DNA from: Desulfomicrobium apsheronum
Lineage (GTDB): Bacteria; Desulfobacterota; Desulfovibrionia; Desulfovibrionales; Desulfomicrobiaceae
Assembly (NCBI RefSeq): GCF_900114115.1
Contig: NZ_FORX01000001.1
Coordinates: 407,071-471,070, forward strand
Reading direction: 5' to 3'
Length of the DNA: 64,000 nucleotides
The notes under the pieces were generated by a model, which saw only the letters and a program-made list of their open reading frames with translations, ran no database searches and had not been told where the DNA came from. A program made the position numbers and the translations under genes. Below are positions 1 through 8,318 of the stretch, piece by piece. How positions within the stretch are numbered: position 1 is the first letter of the stretch; the number at the start of each line of letters is the position of its first letter.

Positions 1-599
1 GGACCAAGCGTTACTATGTCATGTACAACGACTTTTTGATCATCGGCCCCGAGGCGGACCCGGCTGGGGCCAAGAGTGGCGACGCGACCGTGGCCATGAA
101 GAAGATTGCCATGTCGGAAGCAGTGTTCGTCTCCCGTGGCGATGACAGCGGCACCCACGCCAAGGAACAGGATCTTTGGAAATCCAGTGGCTTGCCCTTG
201 AAGGAAGAGGATACCGTTTTCAAGTCCAAGACCAAGGAAGTGACCTTCAAGACCGTCCATCCGGAAGGGATGAAGAACTACATGTCCATAGGTCAGGGCA
301 TGGGCAAGACGCTTACCTTCGCCGAGGAGAAGCAGGGCTATACCATCACGGATCGCGGCACCTACGTTCAGTATAAGTATGGGCGCCCCGAGGGCTTGCA
401 GCTTGTGCCCATAAGTGAAGGTGACAAGACCCTCTTCAATCCGTACGGCGTTATTCCGGTCAATCCGGAAAAACACCCTCATGTCCGTTTCGACCTGGCC
501 GACACCTTCGCCAAGTGGCTGGTGTCCGAGCGCGGCCAGAAGGTCATTGGTGACTACAAACTCCTTGACAAGCAGCTCTTCTTTCCAGACGCAAAGTAG
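1..599 (+). CDS. tupA: Tungstate ABC transporter substrate-binding protein TupA (5'-truncated by window edge)
   Basis: This is the C-terminal part of a periplasmic oxyanion-binding protein; the frame is open from base 3 and the true start lies before the window. The segment reads TKRYYVMYNDFLIIGP followed by a DPAG motif and later SRGDDSGTHAKE, both characteristic of TupA-type tungstate-binding proteins. It would capture tungstate in the periplasm and deliver it to TupB/TupC. The permease and ATPase genes follow on the same strand, which fixes the assignment. About 198 residues are visible, roughly the last three quarters of a normal TupA. A terminator hairpin separates it from tupB. Confidence 0.93.
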   Translation, partial: TKRYYVMYNDFLIIGPEADPAGAKSGDATVAMKKIAMSEAVFVSRGDDSGTHAKEQDLWKSSGLPLKEEDTVFKSKTKEVTFKTVHPEGMKNYMSIGQGMGKTLTFAEEKQGYTITDRGTYVQYKYGRPEGLQLVPISEGDKTLFNPYGVIPVNPEKHPHVRFDLADTFAKWLVSERGQKVIGDYKLLDKQLFFPDAK

Positions 600-674
600 C
601 TTCTAGCGGATGTGAAGAGTCGACCCCGGACCGTTTTTTTGAGTCTTGGGGGTGCTCAACGTGAGGTTTGAGAC

Positions 675-703
675 GGCCCGCTCCGGTAGCGGGCCTTTTT
701 TTT
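675..703 (+). terminator. Intercistronic terminator-like hairpin between tupA and tupB
   Basis: GGCCCGCT (675-682) pairs perfectly with AGCGGGCC (688-695) across a five-base loop and is followed by eight T residues (696-703). It sits inside the tup operon 76 bases after tupA. It may be a partial terminator that lets the binding protein be made in excess over the membrane components; that effect is inferred. Confidence 0.85.
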
Positions 704-730
704 ACAACGCCTTCTTGATTCGGGGGCTGC

Positions 731-1423
731 ATGTTTTTTCTGGACAGTTTTTGGGCCGCGCTCAGGCTGCTGCTCGAGTTCGATGCTGAACTCCTGCATA
801 TCGTCGGCGTGTCCCTGAACGTGAGCTTCTGGTCCACGGCGGCCGCGTGCATTCTTGGCGTACCTGCGGGGTTTCTGATCGGAGTCGGGCGTTTTCGCGC
901 CAAGCAGGCCGTCATCACCTTTTTCAATACCATGCTGGCCCTGCCCACCGTGGTCATTGGCCTGCTGGTCTATTCCCTGCTTTCGCGGCGCGGCGTTTTG
1001 GGCTCCCTTGGTTGGCTGTACACGCAAAAGGCCATGATCTTCGGTCAGATCATCCTCATCACTCCCATTGTCATTGCCTTCACCATTGCCGCCGTGGGCC
1101 GCATCGACGATCGCTATCGCCGTACGGCCCTGACGCTGGGCGCTTCACCCTGGCAGGTCGCGCTGGTGATTCTGCGTGAGGCGCGTTTCAGCATCATGGC
1201 CGCCATTGTGGCCGCCTTTGGCCGGGTCATTTCGGAGATAGGCATCTCCATGATGCTCGGCGGCAACGCCAAGGGTTTCACTCGGACCATGACCACGGCC
1301 ATGGCCCTGGAATACGACAAGGGCGAGTTCGTCCTCGCTCTGGGGCTGGGCATTGTGCTGCTGGCCATCAGCCTGGCCGTGAACGTACTGCTGGGCTACG
1401 CACAGGGGAGGACGCAGCGATGA
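731..1423 (+). CDS. tupB: Tungstate ABC transporter permease TupB
   Basis: A 230-residue inner-membrane permease with about five or six hydrophobic segments, the usual size for TupB. The cytoplasmic loop around residues 125-160 (RRTALTLGASPWQVALVILR) is the EAA-type motif that contacts the ATPase. It would form the channel for tungstate received from TupA. The gene lies between tupA and tupC and overlaps the tupC start by four bases (ATGA), so the two are translationally coupled. The ATG start follows a GGGGG stretch about five bases upstream. Confidence 0.93.
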   Translation: MFFLDSFWAALRLLLEFDAELLHIVGVSLNVSFWSTAAACILGVPAGFLIGVGRFRAKQAVITFFNTMLALPTVVIGLLVYSLLSRRGVLGSLGWLYTQKAMIFGQIILITPIVIAFTIAAVGRIDDRYRRTALTLGASPWQVALVILREARFSIMAAIVAAFGRVISEIGISMMLGGNAKGFTRTMTTAMALEYDKGEFVLALGLGIVLLAISLAVNVLLGYAQGRTQR

Positions 1424-2448
1424 GTCTTTTCGAACTGCACGACGTGCGCGTTGTCTACGACGGCCGGGTGGTACTCGATCTGCCGCGACTGAGCATCAAG
1501 GAGGGCGAAGCCTATTCTCTGCAAGGGCCCAACGGTGCCGGAAAGTCGACCCTGCTCGGCATCCTTTCCTTCTTGAATGCTCCGCATCAGGGGCAGATCC
1601 GTTTCGAGGGCAAGTCCGTGGTCTGGAAAGAACCCGCGCTCCGCTCCCTGCGCCGCAATGTCGGGCTGGTCGAGCAGCATCCGGTCATGTTCAGCCGAAG
1701 CGTACGCGAAAATGTGGGATACGGGCTGGCCATCCGGGGAGTGGAGAAGGACCGCCGCGAACATCTGGTCAACGAGGCACTGGACCTTGTTGGTCTCGCC
1801 CATCTGGCCGATAGCCATGCGCCGCGCCTTTCCGGAGGAGAAACGCAGCGCGTGGCCATTGCCCGCTCCCTGGCCAGCCGTCCCAAGGTTCTGCTTCTGG
1901 ATGAGCCCACGGCCAGCGTTGACACCCAGAACCGAGTCATCATCGAGCAGATCGTGGCTGATCTGCGCGACCGGGGCGACACCACCATCGTGCTTTGCAC
2001 TCACAATCGCTCTCAGGCTGCGGCGCTGTGCCCCGAGGTCATTTATCTGGAGGACGGCCGCCTTGCCGCCCGTCCCCTGAGCAACTCCTACGCCGGACAG
2101 TTCGCGGATGAAAACGGCCAGACCTGGTGTCGAATCGCTGCGGGCTTTCGCGTGCCGGTTCCACGGTGTGGACCGGGGCGGGGTCGGGTGGTCATTGAAC
2201 CGGGCGCGGTGCGTCTTGGAGTGGCCAGGGAGCCCGGGCCGAATCAGGGGATATTGACCCGGATCCGGCTTGAAGGCGACATGGTCAGCCTGAGCGTTGA
2301 TTTGGGCCGGCCGCTGCATGTGCAGATGGCGTTGAAGGAATTTTGGGGGGCAGGTCTTGAGATCGGGGCCTTGGTGCGTGTCGACATACCGTCTTCTGCC
2401 GTGGAGTGTTTTTTGGACTGCCCGGGCCGGATGCCCGAGACCGCATGA
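1420..2448 (+). CDS. tupC: Tungstate ABC transporter ATP-binding protein TupC
   Basis: A 342-residue ABC ATPase. Walker A is GPNGAGKST (about residues 36-44), the signature is LSGGETQRVAIARSLA and Walker B is VLLLDEPTA, with a following switch His in LCTHNRSQ. Residues after about 235 form an extra C-terminal domain of some 100 residues, probably a TOBE/Mop-like regulatory domain as found in some Mo/W transporters; this part is assigned by position only. It powers TupB. It overlaps tupB by four bases and overlaps the next gene by four (ATGA at 2445). Confidence 0.92.
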   Translation: MSLFELHDVRVVYDGRVVLDLPRLSIKEGEAYSLQGPNGAGKSTLLGILSFLNAPHQGQIRFEGKSVVWKEPALRSLRRNVGLVEQHPVMFSRSVRENVGYGLAIRGVEKDRREHLVNEALDLVGLAHLADSHAPRLSGGETQRVAIARSLASRPKVLLLDEPTASVDTQNRVIIEQIVADLRDRGDTTIVLCTHNRSQAAALCPEVIYLEDGRLAARPLSNSYAGQFADENGQTWCRIAAGFRVPVPRCGPGRGRVVIEPGAVRLGVAREPGPNQGILTRIRLEGDMVSLSVDLGRPLHVQMALKEFWGAGLEIGALVRVDIPSSAVECFLDCPGRMPETA

Positions 2449-3347
2449 GCACGAGTCAGGAAGAAAGGGACGGGAATACGGCGCATACGGAGTTTCGAAA
2501 AAAAGCCCTTGAAGCGCAATGGCCGGAACTTTGCCGCCGCTGCAACGAACTGCGCCTGGATCCCCGGAGCTGGTGGGCGCGGATCATTGGGGATGTCGAG
2601 GCGGTTCCGCGCGTGGATGAAACCGGGATCACCGTACGCCTGCGCGGCAACGTCTTTGCGGAAGTCTGCCTTCACGGCCCGGCGCTGCAGTGTCGCATCG
2701 CGCCGGAGCATCTGCTTCTGTCGCATCCCGGTTCAATGGCCGTGCTTGGCGATGCCGAAGCCTTGCCTCGGCAACGGCGGGTTGAGTGCCTGGCCGATCT
2801 CGCCCGGTTCCATGAGCGCGTGCGGCGCCGGGTCTGCCGGCATGAAGATCGGCGGGCGGCCATCCTCGACCGGCTCTTTCTGAGACATTCCTGCGTCCTG
2901 GGCGTGGACGCCGTCTTGCCTTCCGGACGGGCCGACCTGGTCGTTCTCTCTCCCCGGGGCACGGTCGTTTTTTTTCTGCTTCGCCGTTACCAGGACGGTG
3001 ATCTGCGTCTTGCGGGGCGAGGCGGGATCGTCTGGCGCATGCACGAGCTAGGTCGTCTCCTCGCGGACAAAGAGGTCATGGACTCCTGGTTCCATGATTT
3101 CCTTGAACGCTCCCGAGCGCTTGAAACGCCGCACTTGAAACGGTATCGTTTCGCCGGGAATCCCGTCATCCATCCCCGTGCCCGTCTGCTGATCGTCGAT
3201 TTCGATCATGCCCAGCGTCTTGGCGGCTTGCCGTCCTTGCGCGCCGATCTTGAAACCGGACTTGACCAAGGCGCCATCCGGGATGATATTCACTGTATAG
3301 GCGACGCCGGAAACATTTCGTACACTACCTTGTTTTCCGGCATTTGA
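2445..3347 (+). CDS. Hypothetical protein, coupled to tupC
   Basis: A 300-residue protein of unknown function. The chosen ATG at 2445 overlaps the tupC stop (ATGA); an upstream in-frame start exists inside tupC but is less likely. The sequence is Arg-rich and soluble, with no signal peptide. A central stretch (about residues 150-215) reads GVDAVLPSGRADLVVLSPRG and alternates strands and helices in a way that recalls restriction-endonuclease-like folds, but I see no convincing catalytic D-E/Q-K set. It is followed after 27 bases by hsp20, so it may belong either to the tup operon or to the stress genes. Confidence 0.7.
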   Translation: MSTSQEERDGNTAHTEFRKKALEAQWPELCRRCNELRLDPRSWWARIIGDVEAVPRVDETGITVRLRGNVFAEVCLHGPALQCRIAPEHLLLSHPGSMAVLGDAEALPRQRRVECLADLARFHERVRRRVCRHEDRRAAILDRLFLRHSCVLGVDAVLPSGRADLVVLSPRGTVVFFLLRRYQDGDLRLAGRGGIVWRMHELGRLLADKEVMDSWFHDFLERSRALETPHLKRYRFAGNPVIHPRARLLIVDFDHAQRLGGLPSLRADLETGLDQGAIRDDIHCIGDAGNISYTTLFSGI

Positions 3348-3374
3348 TTGGCCCACTTTTTTGCGGAGGGAGAT

Positions 3375-3827
3375 ATGTCCAACCTGCATTTGTGGCACCG
3401 CACCGAACTCGGTAAGCTCAAACAGGACATGGAGGAGCTTTTCGATTCCTTTGTGCGCGATTTCTGCAACCCCATGGACCTGCGGCTGCTGCGTCGCGAG
3501 CCAGATGTGCGCGTGCTCAACGAAAAGGATGCCGTCATCGTTTCGGCGCATGTTCCGGGCCTTGATCCGCAATCCATCAAGGTTTCGATCACCGGCCATC
3601 AATTGTCCCTGGCCGGTGAAAAGATCGAGGAGGTCCGGGACGGCCGTGGACTGAGCATTTCCCATCAGGGATTTTCAAGCTCGGTGCGTCTGCCCGCGCC
3701 AGTGCAGACCGATCAGGTCCGCGCCAGTTATTCGGGCGGCGTGCTGCGCGTTGTCTTGCCCAAATGCAAGGACTGCACGCCCGTGCAGGTGAGTACGGAA
3801 GAACACGAGCGAGGTAGGAATGAGTGA
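3375..3827 (+). CDS. Hsp20/alpha-crystallin family small heat-shock protein
   Basis: A 150-residue small heat-shock protein. The core (about residues 45-140) contains the alpha-crystallin pattern: an early DVRVLNEKDAVIVSAHVPG strand pair, HQLSLAGEK, and the late SYSGGVLRVVLPK, equivalent to the conserved A-x-x-x-G-V-L-x-x-x-x-P motif. It should hold unfolding proteins in the cytoplasm. The start is the ATG at 3375, preceded by GGAGGGAG; an upstream TTG in frame has no ribosome site. It overlaps the Lon-like protease gene by eight bases, which pairs a holdase with a protease. Confidence 0.93.
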   Translation: MSNLHLWHRTELGKLKQDMEELFDSFVRDFCNPMDLRLLRREPDVRVLNEKDAVIVSAHVPGLDPQSIKVSITGHQLSLAGEKIEEVRDGRGLSISHQGFSSSVRLPAPVQTDQVRASYSGGVLRVVLPKCKDCTPVQVSTEEHERGRNE

Positions 3828-6240
3828 ATCTTTACGATTGACGACTGAGGAGCTGCGGTGGACCCTCGACACATCCACCCTGCCTTTTGCCACGACGGAC
3901 GAGCTCGAACCCCTGGATGAAATTTTGGGGCAGGACCGGGGCGTGGACGCGCTCAGGTTCGGCATCGGCATCCAGCGTCCGGGCTATAACATTCTGGTCA
4001 CAGGAGCTCCGCGTACCGGGCGCATGGATGCGGTGAAGAAGGTCCTCGCCAAGGTCGTGCAGGACGGGAAAATCCCCGGAGACCTCTGCTATCTGAACAA
4101 CTTCAAGGATCCCGAGGCACCCATTCTGGTGCGTCTTGGCCCGGGCTTTGGCGCGAGACTGAAGAAAAACATGCAGCAGCTGGTCGAGGAACTCAAAAAA
4201 GAGGTGCCCAAGCTCTTCGAGAGTTCTGAATATCTGGCGCGCAAGAACGAGATCAACGAGGTTTACGAGAAAAAGACCGCCAGTTTCTTCATGAACCTCG
4301 AAAAGCAGGTCAAGGAGGCCGGCTTCACGCTGGTCACCTTTCAGGGCCGACAGGGTCAGCAGCCGGAGGTCATGCCCATCGTCGACGGCGAGCCCACTCC
4401 GATTCTGAAGCTTGAGCAGATGGTTGAAAAGGGGCGTTTTCCCAGGGAAGAATTCGACCGCATCAAGGCCAAGCATGTCGAGATCAAGACCGAGATAGAT
4501 TCCATCTTTTTGCAGATTCGGGTTCTGCAGAAGGAAATCCAGGAAAAGAACCGGCAGGCCGACAAGCTCATGTTTTCCAACCTTGCAGGTGACCTCATCG
4601 CGCCGCTCAAAGCCGAATTCGTCTGCGCCGAGCTTGATGCCTATTTCCGGCACATGGTCGACGACATGGTCGACAACATCGCCATCTTCTTCAATCAGGA
4701 GCGCCCGCCGCACATACCCGTGGGAGACCCTTTCGAGCAGTATTCGGTCAACGTGCTGGTCGACAACGGCGAGCAGCAGGGCCCGCCAATCATCATCGAG
4801 GAGTATCCGACCTACCGCAATCTTTTCGGCAGCATCGAGCGCATCGTGGACCGCAGCGGGGTCTGGCGCACGGATTTTTCCCGCATCAAGGCCGGTTCCT
4901 TCGTGCGCGCCAACGGCGGATATCTGGTTCTGAACCTGCTGGACGCCATCATGGAACCGGGCGTGTGGCAGTCTCTGAAGCGGGCGCTCAAAAGCCGCAA
5001 GATGGAGATTCAGACCTACGACCCCTTCTATCTGTTCACCACTTCATCCATGAAGCCCGAACCCATCGAGATGGACATCAAGGTCATAGTTCTGGCCGAC
5101 ACCCATCTGTATCACCTGTTGCAGTATTACGACGACGATGTGCCCAAGATTTTCAAGATCCGTGCGGATTTCGACTCCACCATGGACAAGACCGGCGAGT
5201 CCGTGCTCCGCTTCGCGCGCTTCATCCACACTCAGTCCGAGGAGCATGGCCTACGGGCCTTCGACCGTTCCGCCGTGGCCGCGCTGGTGGAAGAGGCCGT
5301 GCGCATGGGCGGACGGCAGGAAAAGATGGCCGCGACCTTTCCGAAGCTGACCGATCTGCTCATGGAGGCCGATTATTTTGCCGGACAGGACGGCCGTGAG
5401 ACGGTGCTCCGCGACGACGTTGTCCGGGCCATCGAGGCCCGCATTCATCGATCGAGCCTCATTGAGGAAAAGATCCAGGACATGATTGACCGCGGGTCGA
5501 TCATGATCGATACCGACGGGGCCAAGGTCGGACAGATCAACGGTCTGGCCGTGTACAACATGGGCGACGTGATGTTCGGGAAACCCAGTCGCATCACCGC
5601 CGCCACGTCCATGGGCAAGGCCGGGATCATCAACATAGAGCGGGAAGCCGATCTTTCGGGAAGCACCCACAACAAGGGCGTGCTCATCCTTGGCGGGTAC
5701 CTGCGCAAGATGTTCGCCCAGGACAAACCCCTGGCCGTCAGTGCCTCCATTGCCTTCGAGCAGAGCTATTCCGGGGTGGACGGCGACAGCGCCTCCTCCA
5801 CCGAGATGTACGCGCTGCTTTCCAGCCTTTCGGGGGTGCCCATCAAGCAGGGAATTGCCGTGACCGGTTCCGTGAATCAGAACGGCGAGGTCCAGGCCAT
5901 CGGCGGCGTCAATCACAAGATCGAGGGGTTTTTCGCCTGTTGCAAGGCCAAGGGCCTGACCGGGACGCAAGGCGTGATCATTCCAAGGGCCAATGTCCCG
6001 GATCTCATGCTCAAGGCGGAAGTGGTCGAGGCCGTGAGCCAGGATCGCTTCAACATCTGGTCCGTGGCCAATATCGAGGAAGGCATCGGGCTTTTGACCG
6101 GCAAAAAGGCCGGCACACGAAGAAAGGACGGCTCCTATCCCAAGGGCAGCATTTACGCCTTGGCGGATCAGCGGCTTAAAGAACTGGCCGAGAGCATGGC
6201 AAAATTCGGCAAGCAGGAAGATAAACAGGAACAGGCCTGA
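3820..6240 (+). CDS. Lon-family protease with degenerate AAA module (LonB/LonC-like, AAA_32 type)
   Basis: An 806-residue protease with a C-terminal Lon domain. Ser657 (GDSAS) and Lys700 (VNHKIEGFF) are 43 residues apart, the same spacing as the Lon Ser-Lys dyad. The N-terminal P-loop position reads GAPRTGRM: the usual Lys-Ser/Thr pair is Arg-Met, and the Walker B region (GGYLVLNLLDAI) lacks the Asp-Glu pair. A coiled-coil-like charged segment lies at about residues 110-260. ATP hydrolysis may therefore be weak or absent, as reported for LonC. The ATG overlaps hsp20 by eight bases. Confidence 0.9.
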   Translation: MSESLRLTTEELRWTLDTSTLPFATTDELEPLDEILGQDRGVDALRFGIGIQRPGYNILVTGAPRTGRMDAVKKVLAKVVQDGKIPGDLCYLNNFKDPEAPILVRLGPGFGARLKKNMQQLVEELKKEVPKLFESSEYLARKNEINEVYEKKTASFFMNLEKQVKEAGFTLVTFQGRQGQQPEVMPIVDGEPTPILKLEQMVEKGRFPREEFDRIKAKHVEIKTEIDSIFLQIRVLQKEIQEKNRQADKLMFSNLAGDLIAPLKAEFVCAELDAYFRHMVDDMVDNIAIFFNQERPPHIPVGDPFEQYSVNVLVDNGEQQGPPIIIEEYPTYRNLFGSIERIVDRSGVWRTDFSRIKAGSFVRANGGYLVLNLLDAIMEPGVWQSLKRALKSRKMEIQTYDPFYLFTTSSMKPEPIEMDIKVIVLADTHLYHLLQYYDDDVPKIFKIRADFDSTMDKTGESVLRFARFIHTQSEEHGLRAFDRSAVAALVEEAVRMGGRQEKMAATFPKLTDLLMEADYFAGQDGRETVLRDDVVRAIEARIHRSSLIEEKIQDMIDRGSIMIDTDGAKVGQINGLAVYNMGDVMFGKPSRITAATSMGKAGIINIEREADLSGSTHNKGVLILGGYLRKMFAQDKPLAVSASIAFEQSYSGVDGDSASSTEMYALLSSLSGVPIKQGIAVTGSVNQNGEVQAIGGVNHKIEGFFACCKAKGLTGTQGVIIPRANVPDLMLKAEVVEAVSQDRFNIWSVANIEEGIGLLTGKKAGTRRKDGSYPKGSIYALADQRLKELAESMAKFGKQEDKQEQA

Positions 6241-6280
6241 TCAGGGATCAACCTTGGGGCCAACCTTGAAGGAGAATGTC

Positions 6281-7228
6281 TTGGAAAACGAAATGTATGA
6301 TCTGGTTATTGTCGGCGGTGGCCCGGCCGGGCTCTCTGCGGGAATCTACGCCATGCGCGCGGCCCTGCACACGGTTCTGATAGAAAAGGGCATGCCGGGC
6401 GGCCAGATCGCCCTGACCAAGGACGTGGAAAACTATCCAGGTATCGAAGAGGTCGGCGGTTTCGAGTTGTGCGAGAAATTCCTGAATCACGCCAAGCGGT
6501 ACGATCTGGAAATTCGGGAAAACGAAGTCGCCCGGGTCGAGCCCGGGGTGGATTATCATGAGGTGGTCCTTGGCGACGGCACGCGCCTGCACGCGCACTC
6601 GGTCATTCTCGCTCCGGGTGGATCGGCCCGCAAGCTGGGCGTGCGCGGCGAGATGGAGCAGTACGGCAAGGGTGTGTCCTATTGCGCCACCTGCGACGGG
6701 TTCTTTTTTCGCGGCAAGACCGTTGTCGTGGTCGGCGGTGGAGACACGGCCCTTGAAGACGCTCTCTACCTGTCCAAGATTTGCGCCAAGGTCTATCTGG
6801 TGCATCGCCGTGATGAATTTCGCGGCAGTCGGATCCTGCAGCAGCGGGTGTTCGCCGAGCCTCGTATCTCCCTGGTGCTTGATTCCGTGCTGGACGACAT
6901 CGCCGCCGATGATCAGGGCGTGACCGGAGTGACGGTCAGAAACTTGAAGACCGAGGAGACCCACAATATCGCCACCGACGGCGTGTTCATCTTTGTGGGC
7001 TTCCTGCCCAACAACGCCCTCGTTCCTGCGGGCGTCAAGATGAACGCTGCCGGTTACGTCGTCACCGACGAGAAATGCGAAACCAACCTGCCCGGCATTT
7101 TCGCCGTGGGCGACCTGCGTCAGAAGTACGCCAACCAGATCGTCCTGGCTGCGGCCGACGGCTGTGTGGCTGCGCTGGCCGCCGCCCACTACGTGGAAGC
7201 GCGAAAAGCCCAGGCTGCCCGCAAATAG
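6281..7228 (+). CDS. trxB: Thioredoxin reductase
   Basis: A 315-residue FAD/NADPH flavoprotein. It has the N-terminal FAD site IVGGGPAGLSAG, the redox-active CATC (Cys135 and Cys138 with the chosen start), the NADPH site VVVVGGGDTALED and the C-terminal FAD motif GIFAVGDLR. It reduces thioredoxin with NADPH. The start is TTG at 6281, six bases after AAGGAG; this start places the active-site cysteines at the same numbers as in E. coli TrxB. An ATG at 6293 is an alternative. No thioredoxin gene is adjacent. A strong terminator follows. Confidence 0.95.
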   Translation: MENEMYDLVIVGGGPAGLSAGIYAMRAALHTVLIEKGMPGGQIALTKDVENYPGIEEVGGFELCEKFLNHAKRYDLEIRENEVARVEPGVDYHEVVLGDGTRLHAHSVILAPGGSARKLGVRGEMEQYGKGVSYCATCDGFFFRGKTVVVVGGGDTALEDALYLSKICAKVYLVHRRDEFRGSRILQQRVFAEPRISLVLDSVLDDIAADDQGVTGVTVRNLKTEETHNIATDGVFIFVGFLPNNALVPAGVKMNAAGYVVTDEKCETNLPGIFAVGDLRQKYANQIVLAAADGCVAALAAAHYVEARKAQAARK

Positions 7229-7252
7229 AGCGGCAGGCACAAGGCACGCTTT

Positions 7253-7287
7253 ACGGCGCGGGGCTTCGGCTTTGCGCCGTTTTTTTT
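7253..7287 (+). terminator. Rho-independent terminator after trxB
   Basis: ACGGCGC (7253-7259) pairs with GCGCCGT (7274-7280) and is followed by a run of T residues to 7287. It closes the trxB transcript 25 bases after the stop codon. Confidence 0.85.
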
Positions 7288-7437
7288 AGGCTGCCGCTAT
7301 TTGCGGTATTTTCTGACCACGCGGGCAGACGTTTGTGGGGACGACAGTGTTTGGCCATGTGGCGGCGGTTGCAAGAATCGGAAACGGAAGTCTGGAAGGC
7401 AGTGAGCCTGAGCCTATGGGCATGTGACACGGCCAAC

Positions 7438-7467
7438 AAAAAACCCCTTGAGAATTCAAGGGGTTTT
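7438..7467 (-). terminator. Terminator of the first tRNA-Asn gene
   Basis: AAACCCCTTGA (7441-7451) is repeated inverted as TCAAGGGGTTT (7456-7466), with an A run at 7438-7443 that becomes a T run on the minus strand. It lies 25 bases beyond the 3' end of the tRNA. Confidence 0.8.
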
Positions 7468-7491
7468 GTCGCCGTATGGGCGGAAAATTCG

Positions 7492-7567
7492 TGGCTCCCC
7501 GGGACAGATTTGAACTGCCGACACGGTGGTTAACAGCCACCTGCTCTGCCAGCTGAGCTACCGGGGA
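7492..7567 (-). tRNA. tRNA-Asn (GTT), copy 1
   Basis: Read on the minus strand this gives a complete 76-nt cloverleaf: acceptor TCCCCGG/CCGGGGA, D arm with AGCTCAGCTGGCAGAGC, anticodon stem GGTGG/CCACC around CTGTTAA (anticodon GTT), T arm with GTTCAAATC, and encoded CCA. It is identical to the copy at 11375-11450 and in the same orientation. Confidence 0.97.
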
Positions 7568-7652
7568 ACAAGAGCCAGAAAGCGCTTTTATGGAAAGGGA
7601 GGCGGACTGTCAACCATGTAGTTTTCCACTTCATTTTCAACAGGTTTCGTAT

Positions 7653-8279
7653 CTAGAATGGTCGGTGATGGAACAATTCCCGGCGTTCCTGCGGGTACAG
7701 TTTGCCATACGCGGGCAGGGTGAGGTGCGCTTTTCCGGGGGTGAGTTCCATGATGCGGACCAGCGTCGTGTTCACGGGCAGTCTGTCCAGAACCCGGACC
7801 CTGTACTCCGGCGCCGGTGTAAGGCCTGCCGCGCGGATTTTTTCAAGATACTTTCCGTATTCCGGATCGGTCGAATCAGAACTCAGTCCATAGGCGGCTT
7901 CGCGGTAGGGGTAGCCTTCGATGTCTTTCTTGATTCCGCCAAGGTAACGGAAAATGTCAACCTGGCTGGTCTTGATCACCCGGGACAGGATCAGGATCGC
8001 GGGAGGCTCCTGCCCTTCGCGCACAAAGATGAGGGACCTGACCTCGTCCACCGGGGTCAGGATGGAATCCTGGATTTCGCCGCGCACCAAGACCTTCGCC
8101 TCGTCAAGATATCTCCAATCCGGCTCCAGAGGGATGGGTTCGTTCCGCCACAGGAAAACCGTGTCGGCTCCTGGCTGGTAGCGTTCGCTGAACGGAGTGT
8201 GCGAGCAGGCCAAGATCAGTGTCAGCAAGGCCGATATCGCTGCATATATGAAAACTTTGCGGGTCGAGAGAATGTTCAT
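7653..8279 (-). CDS. Predicted lipoprotein of unknown function
   Basis: A 208-residue secreted lipoprotein. The N-terminus has a short basic region, a hydrophobic stretch and a lipobox ending LILAC at about residue 25, so the mature protein would be anchored by Cys. The rest is soluble and resembles no family I can name; it is rich in charged beta-strand-like segments. It lies downstream of the radical SAM gene with a 39-base gap and the same orientation, so the two are probably cotranscribed. The start ATG follows CTGGAGGAGCC in the minus-strand reading. Confidence 0.8.
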   Translation of the reverse strand: MNILSTRKVFIYAAISALLTLILACSHTPFSERYQPGADTVFLWRNEPIPLEPDWRYLDEAKVLVRGEIQDSILTPVDEVRSLIFVREGQEPPAILILSRVIKTSQVDIFRYLGGIKKDIEGYPYREAAYGLSSDSTDPEYGKYLEKIRAAGLTPAPEYRVRVLDRLPVNTTLVRIMELTPGKAHLTLPAYGKLYPQERRELFHHRPF

Positions 8280-8318
8280 GGCTCCTCCAGGAAAAAATCA
8301 GGGAAAGCGGGTTTCTTT

